NCBI GenBank assembly: GCA_039621445.1
Contig: CP154957.1
Location: forward strand, 6,906,966 to 6,970,965
DNA: 64,000 bases
Direction: 5' to 3'
Source: Euglena gracilis
Taxonomy: Eukaryota; Euglenida; Euglenophyceae; Euglenales
The notes under the pieces were generated by a model that was not told where the DNA came from, did no database searches, and saw nothing but the letters and a program-made list of their open reading frames with translations. A program made the position numbers and the translations under genes. Positions 22,782-36,700 of this stretch are shown here, piece by piece; within the stretch, counting starts at the first letter, position 1; each line of letters starts with the position of its first letter.

Positions 22782-25700
22782 CTGCGGGCCCGATGGGAAG
22801 GCGGTATGAGAGGTCGAGATGTCGGAGCTGCCGGAAACCGGCAGAATTTGGAATACATGGAATCCTCTGCCGCACACGGAACTTTGCAACTGCACATGTG
22901 AAAACGTCCAGGAAGGGTGCTCGATCCTTAACGAAAATGAAAGGCCCTTTAACAAAACTTCACAGGAAAAAAGGGGCCAAAGTTTCTTGGTGACAACAGG
23001 TCAACATCGCCAAAAAATGATTTCTGGCATCCTTGGATTATCACCAACCCAGCCAAGACATTCAAAAAAAGTGCGTTTTTCGCCGTTTTGGATTTTCAAA
23101 CCGTTCGAACACCAGACTGGCCCTTTGCCAGCCCTTTGGGCAGCCTTTATGAAAAAAAAAAGGCAAAAGCGCAACCTTAAACCACTGGGACCCCCAGGGT
23201 TCCAAGCAGACATTTTTTCTTAAGGCACCTTAAAAAACCAATTTTTTGGCCAAAACTCCTTAAAAAAAACTCAAAAAATTTCGGAAATTTTCGCCTTAAA
23301 AGGATAATGCCTGATCCCATTGAATGAATCAGGGGGTGGTCCACCTTCTGAATGCAGGCTGAGGGTTTCGACTGCATTTTCTTTGTTTCGATTACTTTCA
23401 GGAGAAAGGGTAAAGTTACGTTCGGAAAGGGATTTGGGTTAGGATTGCCAAAGGTAGAAAATTAGGCTGAAATCGGGACGAAAACCGGCCCTAAATTCGG
23501 CCTATTTTTAGGCCCACTTTAGGTGCAGGCAGAAATCCTAACCCCAACCATTTCCCTTTCAAATTACCCAAATGCAAACCTTATTCCTGGATTCGAAATA
23601 GTTTGCTGTACTTTTGTCCTGGACACCTCTCCTGCGCAGATGTTGGCTTTGGGTCCTCTTGTTAAACCGGGGGGAGGGTACAGGTCGTTCTGACTGGGAC
23701 CCCCCCCCGGGGGGCCAGTGGTCTAAGGCTGCCAACCAAAATTACCCAGGCGCTTTGTGTGGTAAAATGTTCGGCTGGACCAGGACCGAAAACATGCAAA
23801 AAAATTAAAATTTCTACGTTGAAGTGAATATTTCTGCCATTTATTGTTACCAGACAGAAAGAAGCTCCTCAAATTACCTTCTTTTTGCTTCATGTCACTT
23901 TTGTCAGGGAACCTGTGGGTGTGTGGATGTCCTCCGTCTTGGCTGACGGGCAAAGGTCCATGGCGGCGGAGCACAGAGAAGCAAAGCCGGCGGCGTACCG
24001 GAAGTCTCCAGCGTGGCTCGCCGCTCCCGGCGCGGCTTGCTCCGGCTCTTCACCCCCTTCTTCTTGCGCAGCGCCTTCTGGGGCCGGGGCGGTTCCGCCA
24101 CGTCGCCGCCGTCCTGCAGCGGTGCAGTTGTCTGTCAGTTGGTGGGCAGTAAATGCCCTTGTCAGTGGGCTGGGCCAGGGCGGTCCGTAAGCAAATAAAA
24201 AAAAAAACCTCCGCTGTCCCAGTACACTCAGTGAAAAAGATACCGGAAAACGGGCAAGAAATCGTGGCATTTCTCGGCGAGAACAGGTCGACATCGGGAA
24301 AAAAAATTGGTTCCTGGCACCCTTGCACCATCGCCCATCCACCCAAATCATTAAAAACTGTGATTTTCGACTGTTTAATTTTTGCATTCGTTCAAGTCCC
24401 AGTCTGGCCCTTAGCCGGCCCTTTGGCCGAAAGGGGGGGGCGGTCCTTAAGGAAATAATAAAAAAAACTTTCCTGTCATTTAAGGACCGCCCTGGGCTGG
24501 GCAGGGCAGGGCAGAGGGCTGGAACACGCCCGTCTTTCGAAAGGGCACAGGGACAAGACATATGCTGTGCCACTCAAAGTGTGTGCCACACACACCACGC
24601 ACGCACACACACACACACACTTACACACAACACACACAAGCAGTTTGTTGATGTGCCTCTCGTGTCAGTAAAATGCAGGGGGCATCGCGAAACCTTTGGA
24701 GAACAAAACGAAGCAAACACAATCGCATTCGTTTGGTTTTATGTGTTTTTCATTACTTTTTTGATTCCATGCATTCTCAACTGCGTCCAGATGTTGAAAT
24801 CTTTTGCGATGTAATGAGCAGAAATAATAGGCGTTTTGTGAATGAATTGGTAGAGGACGATCTTTTTGTACCATTCTTTTTTAACAGAAGTGAAGAGTTG
24901 GGGAATTTGGGAGAGACTGTTTTTCAATTTTGGATACTGTTAGATGAAGTACACCTTCCCGAGAAACACAATTAAAGCACCATGCGTTTGTGCAGTATTT
25001 TCTGGCGTAGACAATTGTCCGATTGCAATTACTGTGCTATTTTGTGATCATTTAGTTGAGACCTTTTGGCATTGGATTGGACAAATTTTGGTATTCAATT
25101 TCAAATACATGGTCCATTCAACGTCGAGTCCAAAAGATTGACGCATAAAAACTAAAATCAGTCGTCTGGGTGGAAAATCAACCTTCCACAAATGGGAGAA
25201 CGACATCAATCACTCTCCTTCACTTTCTGAGTTAAGGGGGTCTGGTCTGGTGGTGGGGACCTGTTGGAATGGCATGTAACCCCAAGCACAATTTCAACCA
25301 ACAACAAATTCCGAAAAATGGCAAATTAACAATTAACAATTTTTTTTCTGAGTGTAGCCACGGTTGGATTGAAATTTTCCGAAGAACATATGGCAATTGG
25401 GGGAGGGGTATGTTAGCAAAGGCCACTTGCCAACTTCTTCGTGACACCTCGGGAGGGGGGATCACCTCCAGGGGCCCAAACTATACCATTGCTCAGCGAC
25501 CCCGAGGGGAGGGGGGTCACTTTCCACACTGAAAAAACCACTCAGCCACTTTTTCCCAAAAAAAACCAGTCAGTCGCTTTACCCCCCCCCCCGTGGGGAT
25601 CGGCACACTTGAATGCGCTTATGTTGGCAAGGCACCATTGCCAAAAAGTATCAAAAAATACAAAAAATTTCTGGCGCCTTCGGCACCAGACCAGCCACTT

Positions 25701-28700
25701 TTCATTTTCGGACCTGGGGGGTTCTTGGCCAGAAAACCAGTCAGTCACTCGAAAAAACCAGTCACCTCACCCCCCCCCCCGGGGAGTGGGGTGGGACTGG
25801 TGTTAAGCAATGGTGTGGCCCAAACTCACCCACACACTTTTTTTTTGAAAACCCACCCACCCACAACGCCCCTGGGGGAGATCGACCGACCCACCCACCA
25901 ATCCAATAAGCCACCCGAAATCAGCCGAAAAACTGTTCAAAATTTTGTCAAACTTTTATGTTATGTTATGTGGTATGGCCTTCGTCCAACCTGGGCTGAC
26001 TGTGGATCACCCACCCAGAGGGGGGGGGGGTCCAGTGAACCCAAATCTACAGACCAACTCTCGAAACCCCAGGGGAGGGGCAGGGCGGTCCTTAGCAAAA
26101 AAAAAATCCCATCCCAGCATGTTCGATGCAAAACATGGCGGTCCTTAAGCAAAAAAAAAAAACTCCGCTGTCCCAGCACACTCAATGAAAGTAGACAGGA
26201 AAATGGGCAAAGAGATTTGGCATTCTTCGGTGAGAACAGGTCGACATCAGGGGAAAAAACTGATTCTTGGCATCCTTGGACCATCGCCCATCCACCCAAA
26301 GCATCAAAAAAATGTGTTTTTTGGACTTTTTAATTTTGGACCCCGTTCAAGTCCCAGTCCAGCCCTTGGTCGGCCCTTTGGCCGAAAGGGGGGCGGTCCT
26401 TAAGAAAATAAAAAAAACAAACTTTCCTGTCCCTTAAGGACCGCCCTGATGCAAAATTCACGGCAAATGGCTGAAAAAATCGACAAACAGTCCAGGGGAA
26501 AATATTTTTTTATGATTTTTATTATTATTTATCATTAGTTTTACTATTATTTTACTATTGTTTTTCTGGCATCCTTGGACCTTCCCCCACCCGCCCAAAA
26601 CGTCAAAAATGTGCTTTTCAACCTTTTGTTCTGAGACCCCGTTCGACACCCGCACCGGCCGTTGGCTGGCCCTTGTCGTAAAGGCAGCCCAAAAGGGACA
26701 CCCCTTAACGGAAAAAAAAAACCCTGCCCCTCACGGACCGCCCACAGGGAGGGGTCGCACAGGCGTTAAGTGATGCCGGGCGAGCGCGGGGGCCGCAACA
26801 CCTCCCCCACGTCCCGGGGCCGCCAGGTCAGCCAGCTGGGCAGGGACTGCAGGGCCCGCATCGTGAGCTCGATGGCGTCCCGCAGCTCCGCGGGGTGGTG
26901 GTACGCGTGCAGGAACCGGGCCAGCGCCGGCAGGCAGCGCGCGTTCATCAGCGTCGCCTGCCGAGGGGCGAGCGGACGGCGGCGAGGTTTGCCAAACGTT
27001 CAGGAAAGCTGACCGGGGAGCGGAATGGGAATAACGGCTGCACAAGATTCAGGTGTTCCTATGGAAGAAGCAGTCCCATGGCGTGGTGGTCCTATGGTCC
27101 TCTGAAATTCTAGACCACCCTGACAATGTTGTGCTATTCTCCTCTCCAAACTCTGCCCTTCCACAGGTCCAACAACCACTTGGTAAAACCCCCCCAAATA
27201 ATGAAACCCCCAGTTAATTATTTGGACACTCGAAGTCGGGGTCCAGGGGGTTTATAATTTGGGGGGTTATTACTTGGGCAAAGAATTTTTCGAAATCAAA
27301 AATCGACCCAAAAACCCCTCCTCAGGCACCAACGGTCACTTTTTTGACATTTGTGGGCTTTTTGAAAAATGGATACCTTTTTGTGATATTTTCTGCACCA
27401 ATTTCATCCATTTTTGTGATTCTTTGCAACATTTCTGCTGATTTTTTTCTCTCTTTTTCTTTGCCTTCACAACTGCCAGAGGGGGGTTTAGCATTTGGGT
27501 GGCCGAAATCTGTGCTCAATGGGATCATTTGGGGGATTTATCACTTGGAAGTGGGGTTTTCTTCCCATCGAACATCCACATCTGATGATCCCGTGGAATT
27601 TAACCATCTGAAATTCCGGACTATTCCAACAACTTTATGTTGCCCCAACCTCGCACCAGACCACCCCAACAACCCCAATATCGTCTACCCTCCGAATTTC
27701 CGTCCAAGCTGTTCCAACAACCTCGTGGTGTTCTCCCCCTCTCGGACCTTCAAGATAACCTCAACAACCCCCATGGAGGGCACTTTTCCTGGGCCCAAAC
27801 CCACCCACCTACAAAACCCCCACCCACAACCCCCCCCCCCCGGGAGTCCCCGGGGAGGGGGGGGCCGGACTTCTTTCAGTGTCTGACAATCCCGTTGTGC
27901 AATTCCAGGATGTTCCAACAACTGCATGGTTTTTATCCCCCCGATCTCTGCGACCACCCCAACAATCCTGTGGTGCCCAACCCTCCACACTTCCGCCCTG
28001 CAATCCACCAGCTCCTTTCCACTCGCTCCTTTTGAGTGGGTCAACACCACGGGAACATGAACGGTTTTGGAAAACCAAAATTCCCAAAATAGAATATTGA
28101 CCGAAATTGAAAGCATTACATAAGCGATTTGCGTAATCATTCACCACGGTTAAAACGGCCAGACCTGATGGCTCCGCTTCGTTGCCAGCTTGCACACGAT
28201 GCCGCACGCCAGCCGCTTCAGCCGCAGTGCCACCTTCAGCTCCTCCAGGATGCACACCAGCACCATCACCAGCCCGCACTCCAGCATCGAGGCAGTGTAC
28301 GGCCCTGCGCAGGCACAGGACGCCGCTTTCTGAGGCGGTTGGTCCGGTGGCCGGTGTTCGGAATTTTGCTGTGTCAACTCATCAGAGGGAAGAGAGCCGC
28401 AGAGAACTAATCTCGAGGGGCACATCAAATGAAGCTGATTGTGGCACTTCAGTCGCCTCGAGACAGCTACGAAGAATACTGCGGCAGCAACGTCACAAAA
28501 AGAGTGGATTTTGAATGAATATTTTTTGGCAAATCGGTCCAAAACAGCTGCTGCAAGTTGGCTGGCAGCACGTTGATACTGAACCAAATAGAATCTGAGA
28601 CCCTCATCTCAACTTGCAACAAAGCCAGTTATGATCAACCGAATTCTCGTCCCTGATAATGGAGTATCAAAAAGATTTGAAGATCAGCGAATGCAGTGTG

Positions 28701-30708
28701 TCCAGTCGCATGCCCACACCCAAAGCGAGGTCGAGGAACATCTCCAGAATGGTTTCCTTCTCGTATTGACTCGTCCTCAAGCGGTCTTAGGTTTTTGTTG
28801 CTTTCAGAATGGAATATTGGGGCTTTATTATGAATCTTTGGGCTGCAAATGCCAACCCCCTCTGATAACGAGCCTTCGGGGATTGGATTTCTCTCCCATA
28901 GGAGCCACCCTTTGATCTCTGGGCACAGTATATGTAACGAGTAATATAACGTGAACTCAACGATGGGTGGTTTTCTGACTTGGTGGGAGAATCCAGAGGT
29001 GGTTAGGTTGAGAAAGAGGCTTTCCGTTTGGTGAATAAAAAAAGCATTATGTGTTGCAGTGGTGGTGTGGGAGAGTAGGGGAAGGCTTACCTAATTGGTA
29101 GGCCCCTGCCACATGGCACATCACCCAAAAACTGCCACCCCCAGGTGTGTGGGGTGCCGGTTCCTTGCAGGAATAGAGTAAAAAAAAATACACGGCGCCT
29201 GCCGGATTGAATCAAGAGGGAAACAGAGGTGTTGAAGATTTGCATCTCATGGCCACACTACAACACCCTGTCACCCCCCAATACCCCAATAGGAAAATAA
29301 CAATTATCTGTGTCCATCAATACTCCTATTTACCCCCCACCAGAGGTGGAATTGTGCACCTGCACAATTCTTAGGATGCACAGTATCCAGACTCTGTCCG
29401 CTTGACCCCCCAAATGTTTATCCCTCTCCCCAGCGTTTATTTGGGCGGAATATCAAACTCTTGGAGGGGCTTTAAAAATGGAGGATGAGCATGTTGTTAA
29501 ATTGAGGACTTGCTGGTCAGTTTGGGAGGTGGGATTCGAGCAACTCTGGCGCAAGCTGCCAGAAAGGACGGGCCGGAAGACTGCCTGCTCGCCTCCGGGT
29601 TGTACAGGCGGAGGGCGAAGAGGGGGATGCCGTCCTCCTGTAGAACGGCCGCCTGGCAGCTGTCCTCCAGCAGCAGGTTGGAGAGGACGCCCACAGCGCA
29701 GTCCCGGATCATCCGTAGGTTGCCCTGCCGGGGAGTAGAAGCACTGTGTCCACAGCTCATCGGCCCCAATCATCATATTGGCTCAACAGGCCAGGAGGCC
29801 AGCTTAAGGGAGGCCACACTGACTTCAATGGCTTGGGACCAGCGATCTGATTTGCTTTGAAGCAGCAGAACGATGTTGCTTACAAAATCAAACTGCCTGT
29901 TGGAGGTCCTGTTGACTGCCCCCCAATTTTCCCGAAACACCGAACCAGATGCAATATCCTTTCCGAGGTGGGTTGATGGATGAGGGTAGGGCTTTATTTT
30001 TCCACTCTCGGTTCTGTTCACATCAATGGCATACCACGTCGTTGATTGGCACCCCAACTTTTGCGTTTTTAGGCACCCCTACTCGTGCTTTTACTATGAG
30101 AATTTATATTTCCATGTGGGATTTTTGATGTAAAATGAACACATCCAATCTAATTTCAATAGAGTACAGGGAGATGCAAAACTGGACCCAAACAGAAAGC
30201 TACAAGGTCCAATGTGTTTCCTCCTTGGGTCACTGCGATACCGGATGCCAGATACCGGGGATAAGAGGTTGGATTGGGAATGTTGAAGATTCCCTCCATA
30301 ATCACCACAACGTCTTCAGTTTCAGGCTCTAAACAAAGACATTCACCAACCACATGTCGAATAGTAATGATATATGATATATATAATAAATAATAATCAT
30401 AATAATAATAATAGTAATAATAATAAGAATAAGAATAAGAATAAGAGTAAGAGTAAGAGTAAGAGTAAGAGTAAGAGTAAGAGTAAGAGTAAGAGTAATA
30501 GTAATAGTAATAATAATAGTAATAGTAATAGTAATAGTAATAGTAATAGCAATAATAATAGTAATAGTAATGGTAATGGTAATAGTAAAGTAATAATAAT
30601 AGTAATGGTAATGGTGATAGTAATAGTAATAGTAATAGTAATGGTAATAATAATAGTAATAGTAATAGAAATAGCAATAGTAATAATAATAGTAATAATA
30701 ATAATAAT

Positions 30709-30791
<83 letters not shown>

Positions 30792-33700
30792 GTTAACTGT
30801 TATTCCTGCCAGGAATTTGGAAACCTAGAATTGCTAATGGTCCACTTCCTGGGTCATGCAATCTCCTCCCTTTGGCTCGCCGATGGGCGTCCTTCAGTTG
30901 GTGGGCAAAAAAAGAATTCATTACACACAAACACACACACACAGACATAGAGAGGGGGGGGAGAGAGAGAGAGAGACATGCAAACACAGGCAAACACAGA
31001 CATCACGTGTGTGGGCATTGTGTGACTCTGTGTGGATGGTGTCAGGGCGAAGCACCTCCGAGCGGAGCAGCTGTTTCATGATGGGGGCCCCGCCAGCCTC
31101 AATAATGGCCTTCGCTCCCTTTGGGAAAATGCTGAGGTTCTGCAATGTTGCTGTGAGGACAGGCGTGCCAAAGAAAAGCACAAGAAGTTGAAGAGAGGGT
31201 AGATATGGTACCTTGGCACTCTTGCGTGACTTCAAAAGAAGCCCAGAAACGTTGGAAGCTCTTTATGTTAGGAAGCAGCGTCAAAACCAAGCTGAGGGAA
31301 TTTATCAGAAAACCTCCCATGCCAATTATGACCAACAGTATTTTGGAAACTATTAGATTTGTGAAATCCTTTACCAAGGTTCTGGCTACTTGCCCCAGTG
31401 TACCTGCTTGTTGACACAGACAATTATTTTGCCTTCAATGCCACTCCAATATCCCCTTGGGCCTCTTTCGTCGTGACGAGGAAATTTAAAACAAGCAATC
31501 GCACAGAAAAGCAAAAAGGAGGACAACCCCCCACATACCAACAGCCGGGCACACAATCGATTTTGTCTGCAGCTCTTCCTCCGCTTCTGAGTCCGAGCTG
31601 TCGTCCACAATATCCCGCTTGAACACTGCCCTGTGACTAGCAGGGTCAGCCAACAGCGTCTCCAGCCAGCACAGGGGGTTGATGGGCCCAATCAGAGATG
31701 AAATGAAATCAGAAATGGAAAGTCAGTGTGCTGTCACTTGCCACAAACTGAACCCCTCTCATAGACCCCCTGAGTCAGTGGGCGGCCAAAGGGGGTTTAT
31801 GGGGGGGTATCGAGTCAAGAAACCATTGGCCAAAATCCGACCCCTGAAAACGACACAAAATATTCCCTAAAACAGGATTTTTGACAGAATTCCTCAAAGA
31901 CGACCTTTTTCATGACATCTGGGTCAAAAAAAAAATTAGTCCTTGGGTGTTTTTTACAGGGGTGTTTTACAGGGGTGTTTCACAGGCACCATGTTTTGTA
32001 AGGCGTCTTAAAAAACCTTAAAATGCCTTAAAATGCCTTAAAATTAAATCAAATTAAGGTAAATTATAATTAACTTTTTGGACAAAATGCCTTAAAATGC
32101 CTATAATGCCTCAAAATGCTTTAATTTTTTACTCTTGCAAAATTTCTTAAAAAAAACGTTGTTGCAAATGGGGCGAAATCATTATTCTATGAAGGCATAA
32201 GCCACTTGGAACGATGCCTTGGCACATTCAATTTGCACTGACTTTGTCCAAAGAACACTGACAAGAAAGTATCGCCCCCGCAGGGGTTTAAGGACCCCCC
32301 CCCCCGGTGTCCAGATTCCGGTTGGAAAAAAAGGCTGCTGGCTGGAAACGAGCTGCTGGCTGGACCCCCCGGGATAGGGGGCAGGGGGTCCGGGGCTGGA
32401 GGGGGTTGTGCTGGGCTGGGTCGATGAAAAACAAATTTTTCTATACCATTTTTGCCTTCTCTACATTTTGTTGGATGGAGGTAGTGTATGTGCCAGACAT
32501 TGAGGGCCAGGAAGCTGTAATGAGAAAAAAACTGCAGGGATAGGTGAGCTGGGCAGCCCAGTTCGCTGACCAGCCTGCGGCCGGCTGGCCCGGCCTTAGG
32601 CCAGCTGGCCTGGCCTCCGGCCGGGCTGGACCCAACTTTGTTTCACTCGACCCTCGGGGGGGCCCCCAGCCCCAATTTGGGTGGATCTGCTGGCTGGATT
32701 TGAGCTGCTTGCTGGCTGGACCACCCCCTCGGGGATGGGGGGTCCCCTCAGGCTTAAGAAATCCCCTGCCCCCCCCCCCAGGGCATTGCTCAAGGGCCCC
32801 CCGGGGTTGGGGGTCCAGTTCAGAGGCTGGAAAGTTTGGGCTGGCTGGAAAGAGGCTGCCCCCCAACAGGGGTCCCAGGCTGGAGCTGGGCCGGACCCAG
32901 GGTCGAACCGGATGCCAAAAATCGAAATCACAAAAAAAAAATGGTCAAAAAATGCCAAATTATGCAAAAAAATTCAATTTTTTGATCCCAAAAATGTCCT
33001 GGACAGCTTTTTCCAACCCACTTTCCCCCATTTTGACCCATTTTTGCTCATTTTAGGCCCATTTTCGCACCCCCGAAAGCGAAAAATCTGTCACCGTCCA
33101 GGGAAAAATAAATCTCGTGGATGGGGGGAGGGGGTCCAGGGCTGGAAAAGGCTGCTGGTTGGCTGGACCCCCAGGGGGTGGTGTCAAATTTTCTTTAGCA
33201 ACACCCATTTTTCGGCCATTTTAGGCCATTTTAGGGACTCCCACCTATAGGGGGTCAAAAAGTCATTTAAGGCCATTTTAGGCCATTTCAGCTATAGGTG
33301 CCTGTTCATAGCCCCATTGAAAAGGAAGCCTCCTCTGTTTGCTGGAAAACTCCCAAGGGATTTTCGTAAATGCTGGCAAGCCTTCTTTCATTGTGGCGGA
33401 ATGAATGTTTGGATTCCTGGCTTTCTTTGAGCAGGCGTGCAAATGGACGGTCGAGACGAGCGGGGCAGCAACCCCTGGTCGACATCGGGCGCCTGCTCGG
33501 GTCAGGATCAGGGATGTTTAAGACCGAGGAGAGGGTGGGCTGCCACCCACCCACCCACCCACCCATTTGTGGGGGGTCAATTTTGGTCCAAAAACTGTTT
33601 GTGGCGCTTCACGCCAAAAACAATTAGGCCAAAAATATACCCCCCCCCCGTCCAAAGCACGGCAATGTTTCACAAATCTGCCGTTGACACAGGGATTTTT

Positions 33701-36700
33701 TCAATGACACTGTTTGTCAACGTCACAGTACTTCAATTAAAAACGCTACATGCGTGGTGTCCCGGAAATGAGGCCACACAGGGGGGCGTCAACGACACTG
33801 TGTGTCTTGGACAGGGGGAAACCCCCACCTCTGGCGGGGTACCCACTCAGCTCAGCCTGGCCCCCAATCCCCCCGGGGGTCCAGGGGACCCACCCACCCC
33901 TACGAAGTCCAAACCAGGCTATTGCTTAAGGACCCTTGGGGAGGGGTCAACTGGCCAGCCATTTTGGAACCATTGGAAAAATGGACCACCTGGGGGGTGC
34001 CGGGGTCCCCCTGGTTGGAAAAAATTTTCCTCCTGCGCTGCGCAGTGAGGTTATCAGGTTTTTAATGTGTTTTTTGGCTGATTTTGTCCCAAAAAAAAAT
34101 TCCCAAAAATGGCCAAAATGGGCGTTTTTGGTAAGTTTTGAAGGTCCAAAGATTCCTTCCAGCGCTCCACAACGGTCACTGGGAAAAATTTTCCACCCCC
34201 AAAAAACATACATCGGGCATTTCCTTTTCAGGTCGGGCCGTGTCGGAAAATTCACAAGCCATCACCGTGATACAGGCAGTATGACAGGTTGTGCCCACGA
34301 TCTTTGTGCAGTGCCATCCCCTGCCTAAACGACACCCCTCCGAGCTCTGGCCAGGGGGTCCAAGTGCAATTTGGGGGGGTCGCAAAACTGTTATCTCTTT
34401 TATAGCTAGCAGACCCCCCCGGGGGGGTCCACTAGAATTTCCATTGGCCAAATTTGGACCAGCGGTAGTCCACCTCTCCGGAGGGGGGCGGGGACTGTGA
34501 ACCCTTAAGCAATACCCTGGTCCAAACTTTAAAAAATCCCTTATCAGGACCGGCGTGGTCGGGCTGGAGGAGGAGTTGTGGTCGTGGACGCGGAGGCGGG
34601 ACCGGACGATGACATCGAGCAGGACCTTCGCGCCGCCGGCGGCGATGAGCACCTGCGCCCCCTCGGGCTCCACGCTCAGGGTCTGTAGGCATTCGCCCAG
34701 CGGCATCACAATGCGGTCCTGAGGCGAGTGGCGGAGGCGTCACTCAGACACCGACCACGTAACCAAAGACAGAATTGACAAAAAAAAATCTGCTTAAAAA
34801 GAATCGGGAAAATTTACAACGGAGTGCAGTGCAATGAGGCACAGGGGGGGACTTTCTGCTAAACGAGATCAACCGAAAGGTTCTGTCAGCTTGGAATGCG
34901 GGACAGAAAGGTTCTGTCAGCTTGGAATGGGTCCACCAGGCCTTTGCTTAAGGACCCAGGGGGGTCAACTGGCTGGGATTTCCACTATCTACAGCCGGAA
35001 AGTCACCAGCTAGACCACCGCCCTGGGGTTAACTCCCCCCCGGCTGCGAAAAAATTCCTCTGGCTTTTGCGTCGATGCAGAAATGAGGTTTGCTTTCCAA
35101 CCTGAGTTCGTTCCCAAAAATCCCAAAAATGCCATAAATGCCATAAATGAGCATTTGTTGGCAGATTTGTGGTCAAAAAAGAACTTCTCATTTCGTTTCA
35201 CACTGGTAACAGGCATCAATCAATCAATCAATCAATCAATATTGATTAATTAATTTTCTACCAGCTGGGCTGCTGCAGACCCCCACCAGAACAGTCCTTG
35301 AATTCAAAACAAAGATTTAAAACCTCCTGGATCCGGTTTAGAATGGGTGGTGCTGTGGGACCTCCCTCATTCGACAGCTCAAAGGTGCCGGGGGGGACTG
35401 AAATGATTTTCAAGGCAAATTTCCCTGGGTCGACCCAGGACTCCGCATTTTATCGACTCCCCAGCTGCCTGTGCAGAGGTTTTCGATGCAGTTTAGCCCC
35501 AGAGTAAAAACAAAAAAAGGATCGGACAAACCAGACGGTTACAGTGTAAACTACCCCGATTTCCCTGTAATTTTTCTCATAATTTTTGTCCAGTGCACCT
35601 TTCCTGCACCCTTTCGGGGAGCCACTCTTAGGGGTACTCCAATTCCATAAAAAAATACGCGGAGTTATGTACTGTTCTCAATCCTTGGGGTTTCTTTTGA
35701 CCCAATGCACCACAAAAAATGACCCCAAAGGGGGTCAAAAGGCGCTATTTTGGGTCCTACGGGACTTCGAAATTTCGAAATTTTTGGGGTGCTATTACCC
35801 CCCCCCCAAATAATACCCCCCACCCCTCAGGCCAGGACTACGGGCGAAAAAATAATACCCCGGGGGGTATTATTTGGGGGGGGGTTAACTGTAAACAAAT
35901 ACCACCTGCAGTTTGACCATTTTCCAAATTTTTTTCCAAATTTTTTCAAGATCAAAAGTTCCCATACTGTTATGGTAATATATATATTTCCTGTAATTTT
36001 TGTCTCCCGTAACTTTTGTCCGCAGTGTATTGTGTTCGAAGGTATCGGAGTGTGCAGCGGCGGTTCAGGGCAGGGCTGTACGGGAAGGCATGGGGTGCGA
36101 GGTCGGACCCCCCCACCCACCATGGCACCCGCTCAAAGAAGCTTTCCTTCGGGCCCAAAGGAAAGTTTTGACCGAAAAATCGCCCCCGGAAGGCCTGGTG
36201 GGGGGTCGACCCGGGGTCGACCCAGCACCCATGGAATTGTGAGGATTCCCGTACAGCCCTGGGTCAGATGGGACGGGTGGGGGGCGACGCCAGCCGAGGG
36301 GAAGGAGAGGCACGCCGGCGCCTCCGCGTCCTCCAGGATGCCCAGCATGATGTCCACGCCCCCGAGCTGCCACACCCGCTGCTTGTTGTCCGCGTCGTTG
36401 ATGCAGAGGAAGCCCAGCGCCCCGGCGGCCCGGGCAGGGCAGCCATTTCAGAAAACCCAAAACAAAATTGCTGGCTCCAAACCTTTCGTGTCGAACACGC
36501 AGCTTCATACGGCATTTTTTGGTTTTTTAAAAAACGTTTTTTTGAATTTTGTTAAAATTAAAAAAAAAAGTTGCCAAATATGTGCAGCTTGACTTGCCAC
36601 ACGTTTCAAATCGGACCACATTTAGGTGCGAGGCCGCCCAATGCATGGCCGATGCCAGGCAGCTTTTCATGGTTGAGGGGGGAGGGTCCTGCCCCTCAAG

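Noticed and set aside
22445-22993. Plus-strand open frame of 182 codons
   Set aside because: Basic and low in complexity, antisense to a probable ARM-gene exon; no family recognised and no splice or start context.
30156-30796. Open frames rich in Asn/Ser/Lys or Tyr/Leu
   Set aside because: Products of the TAA-type microsatellite; open in most frames with no other gene features.
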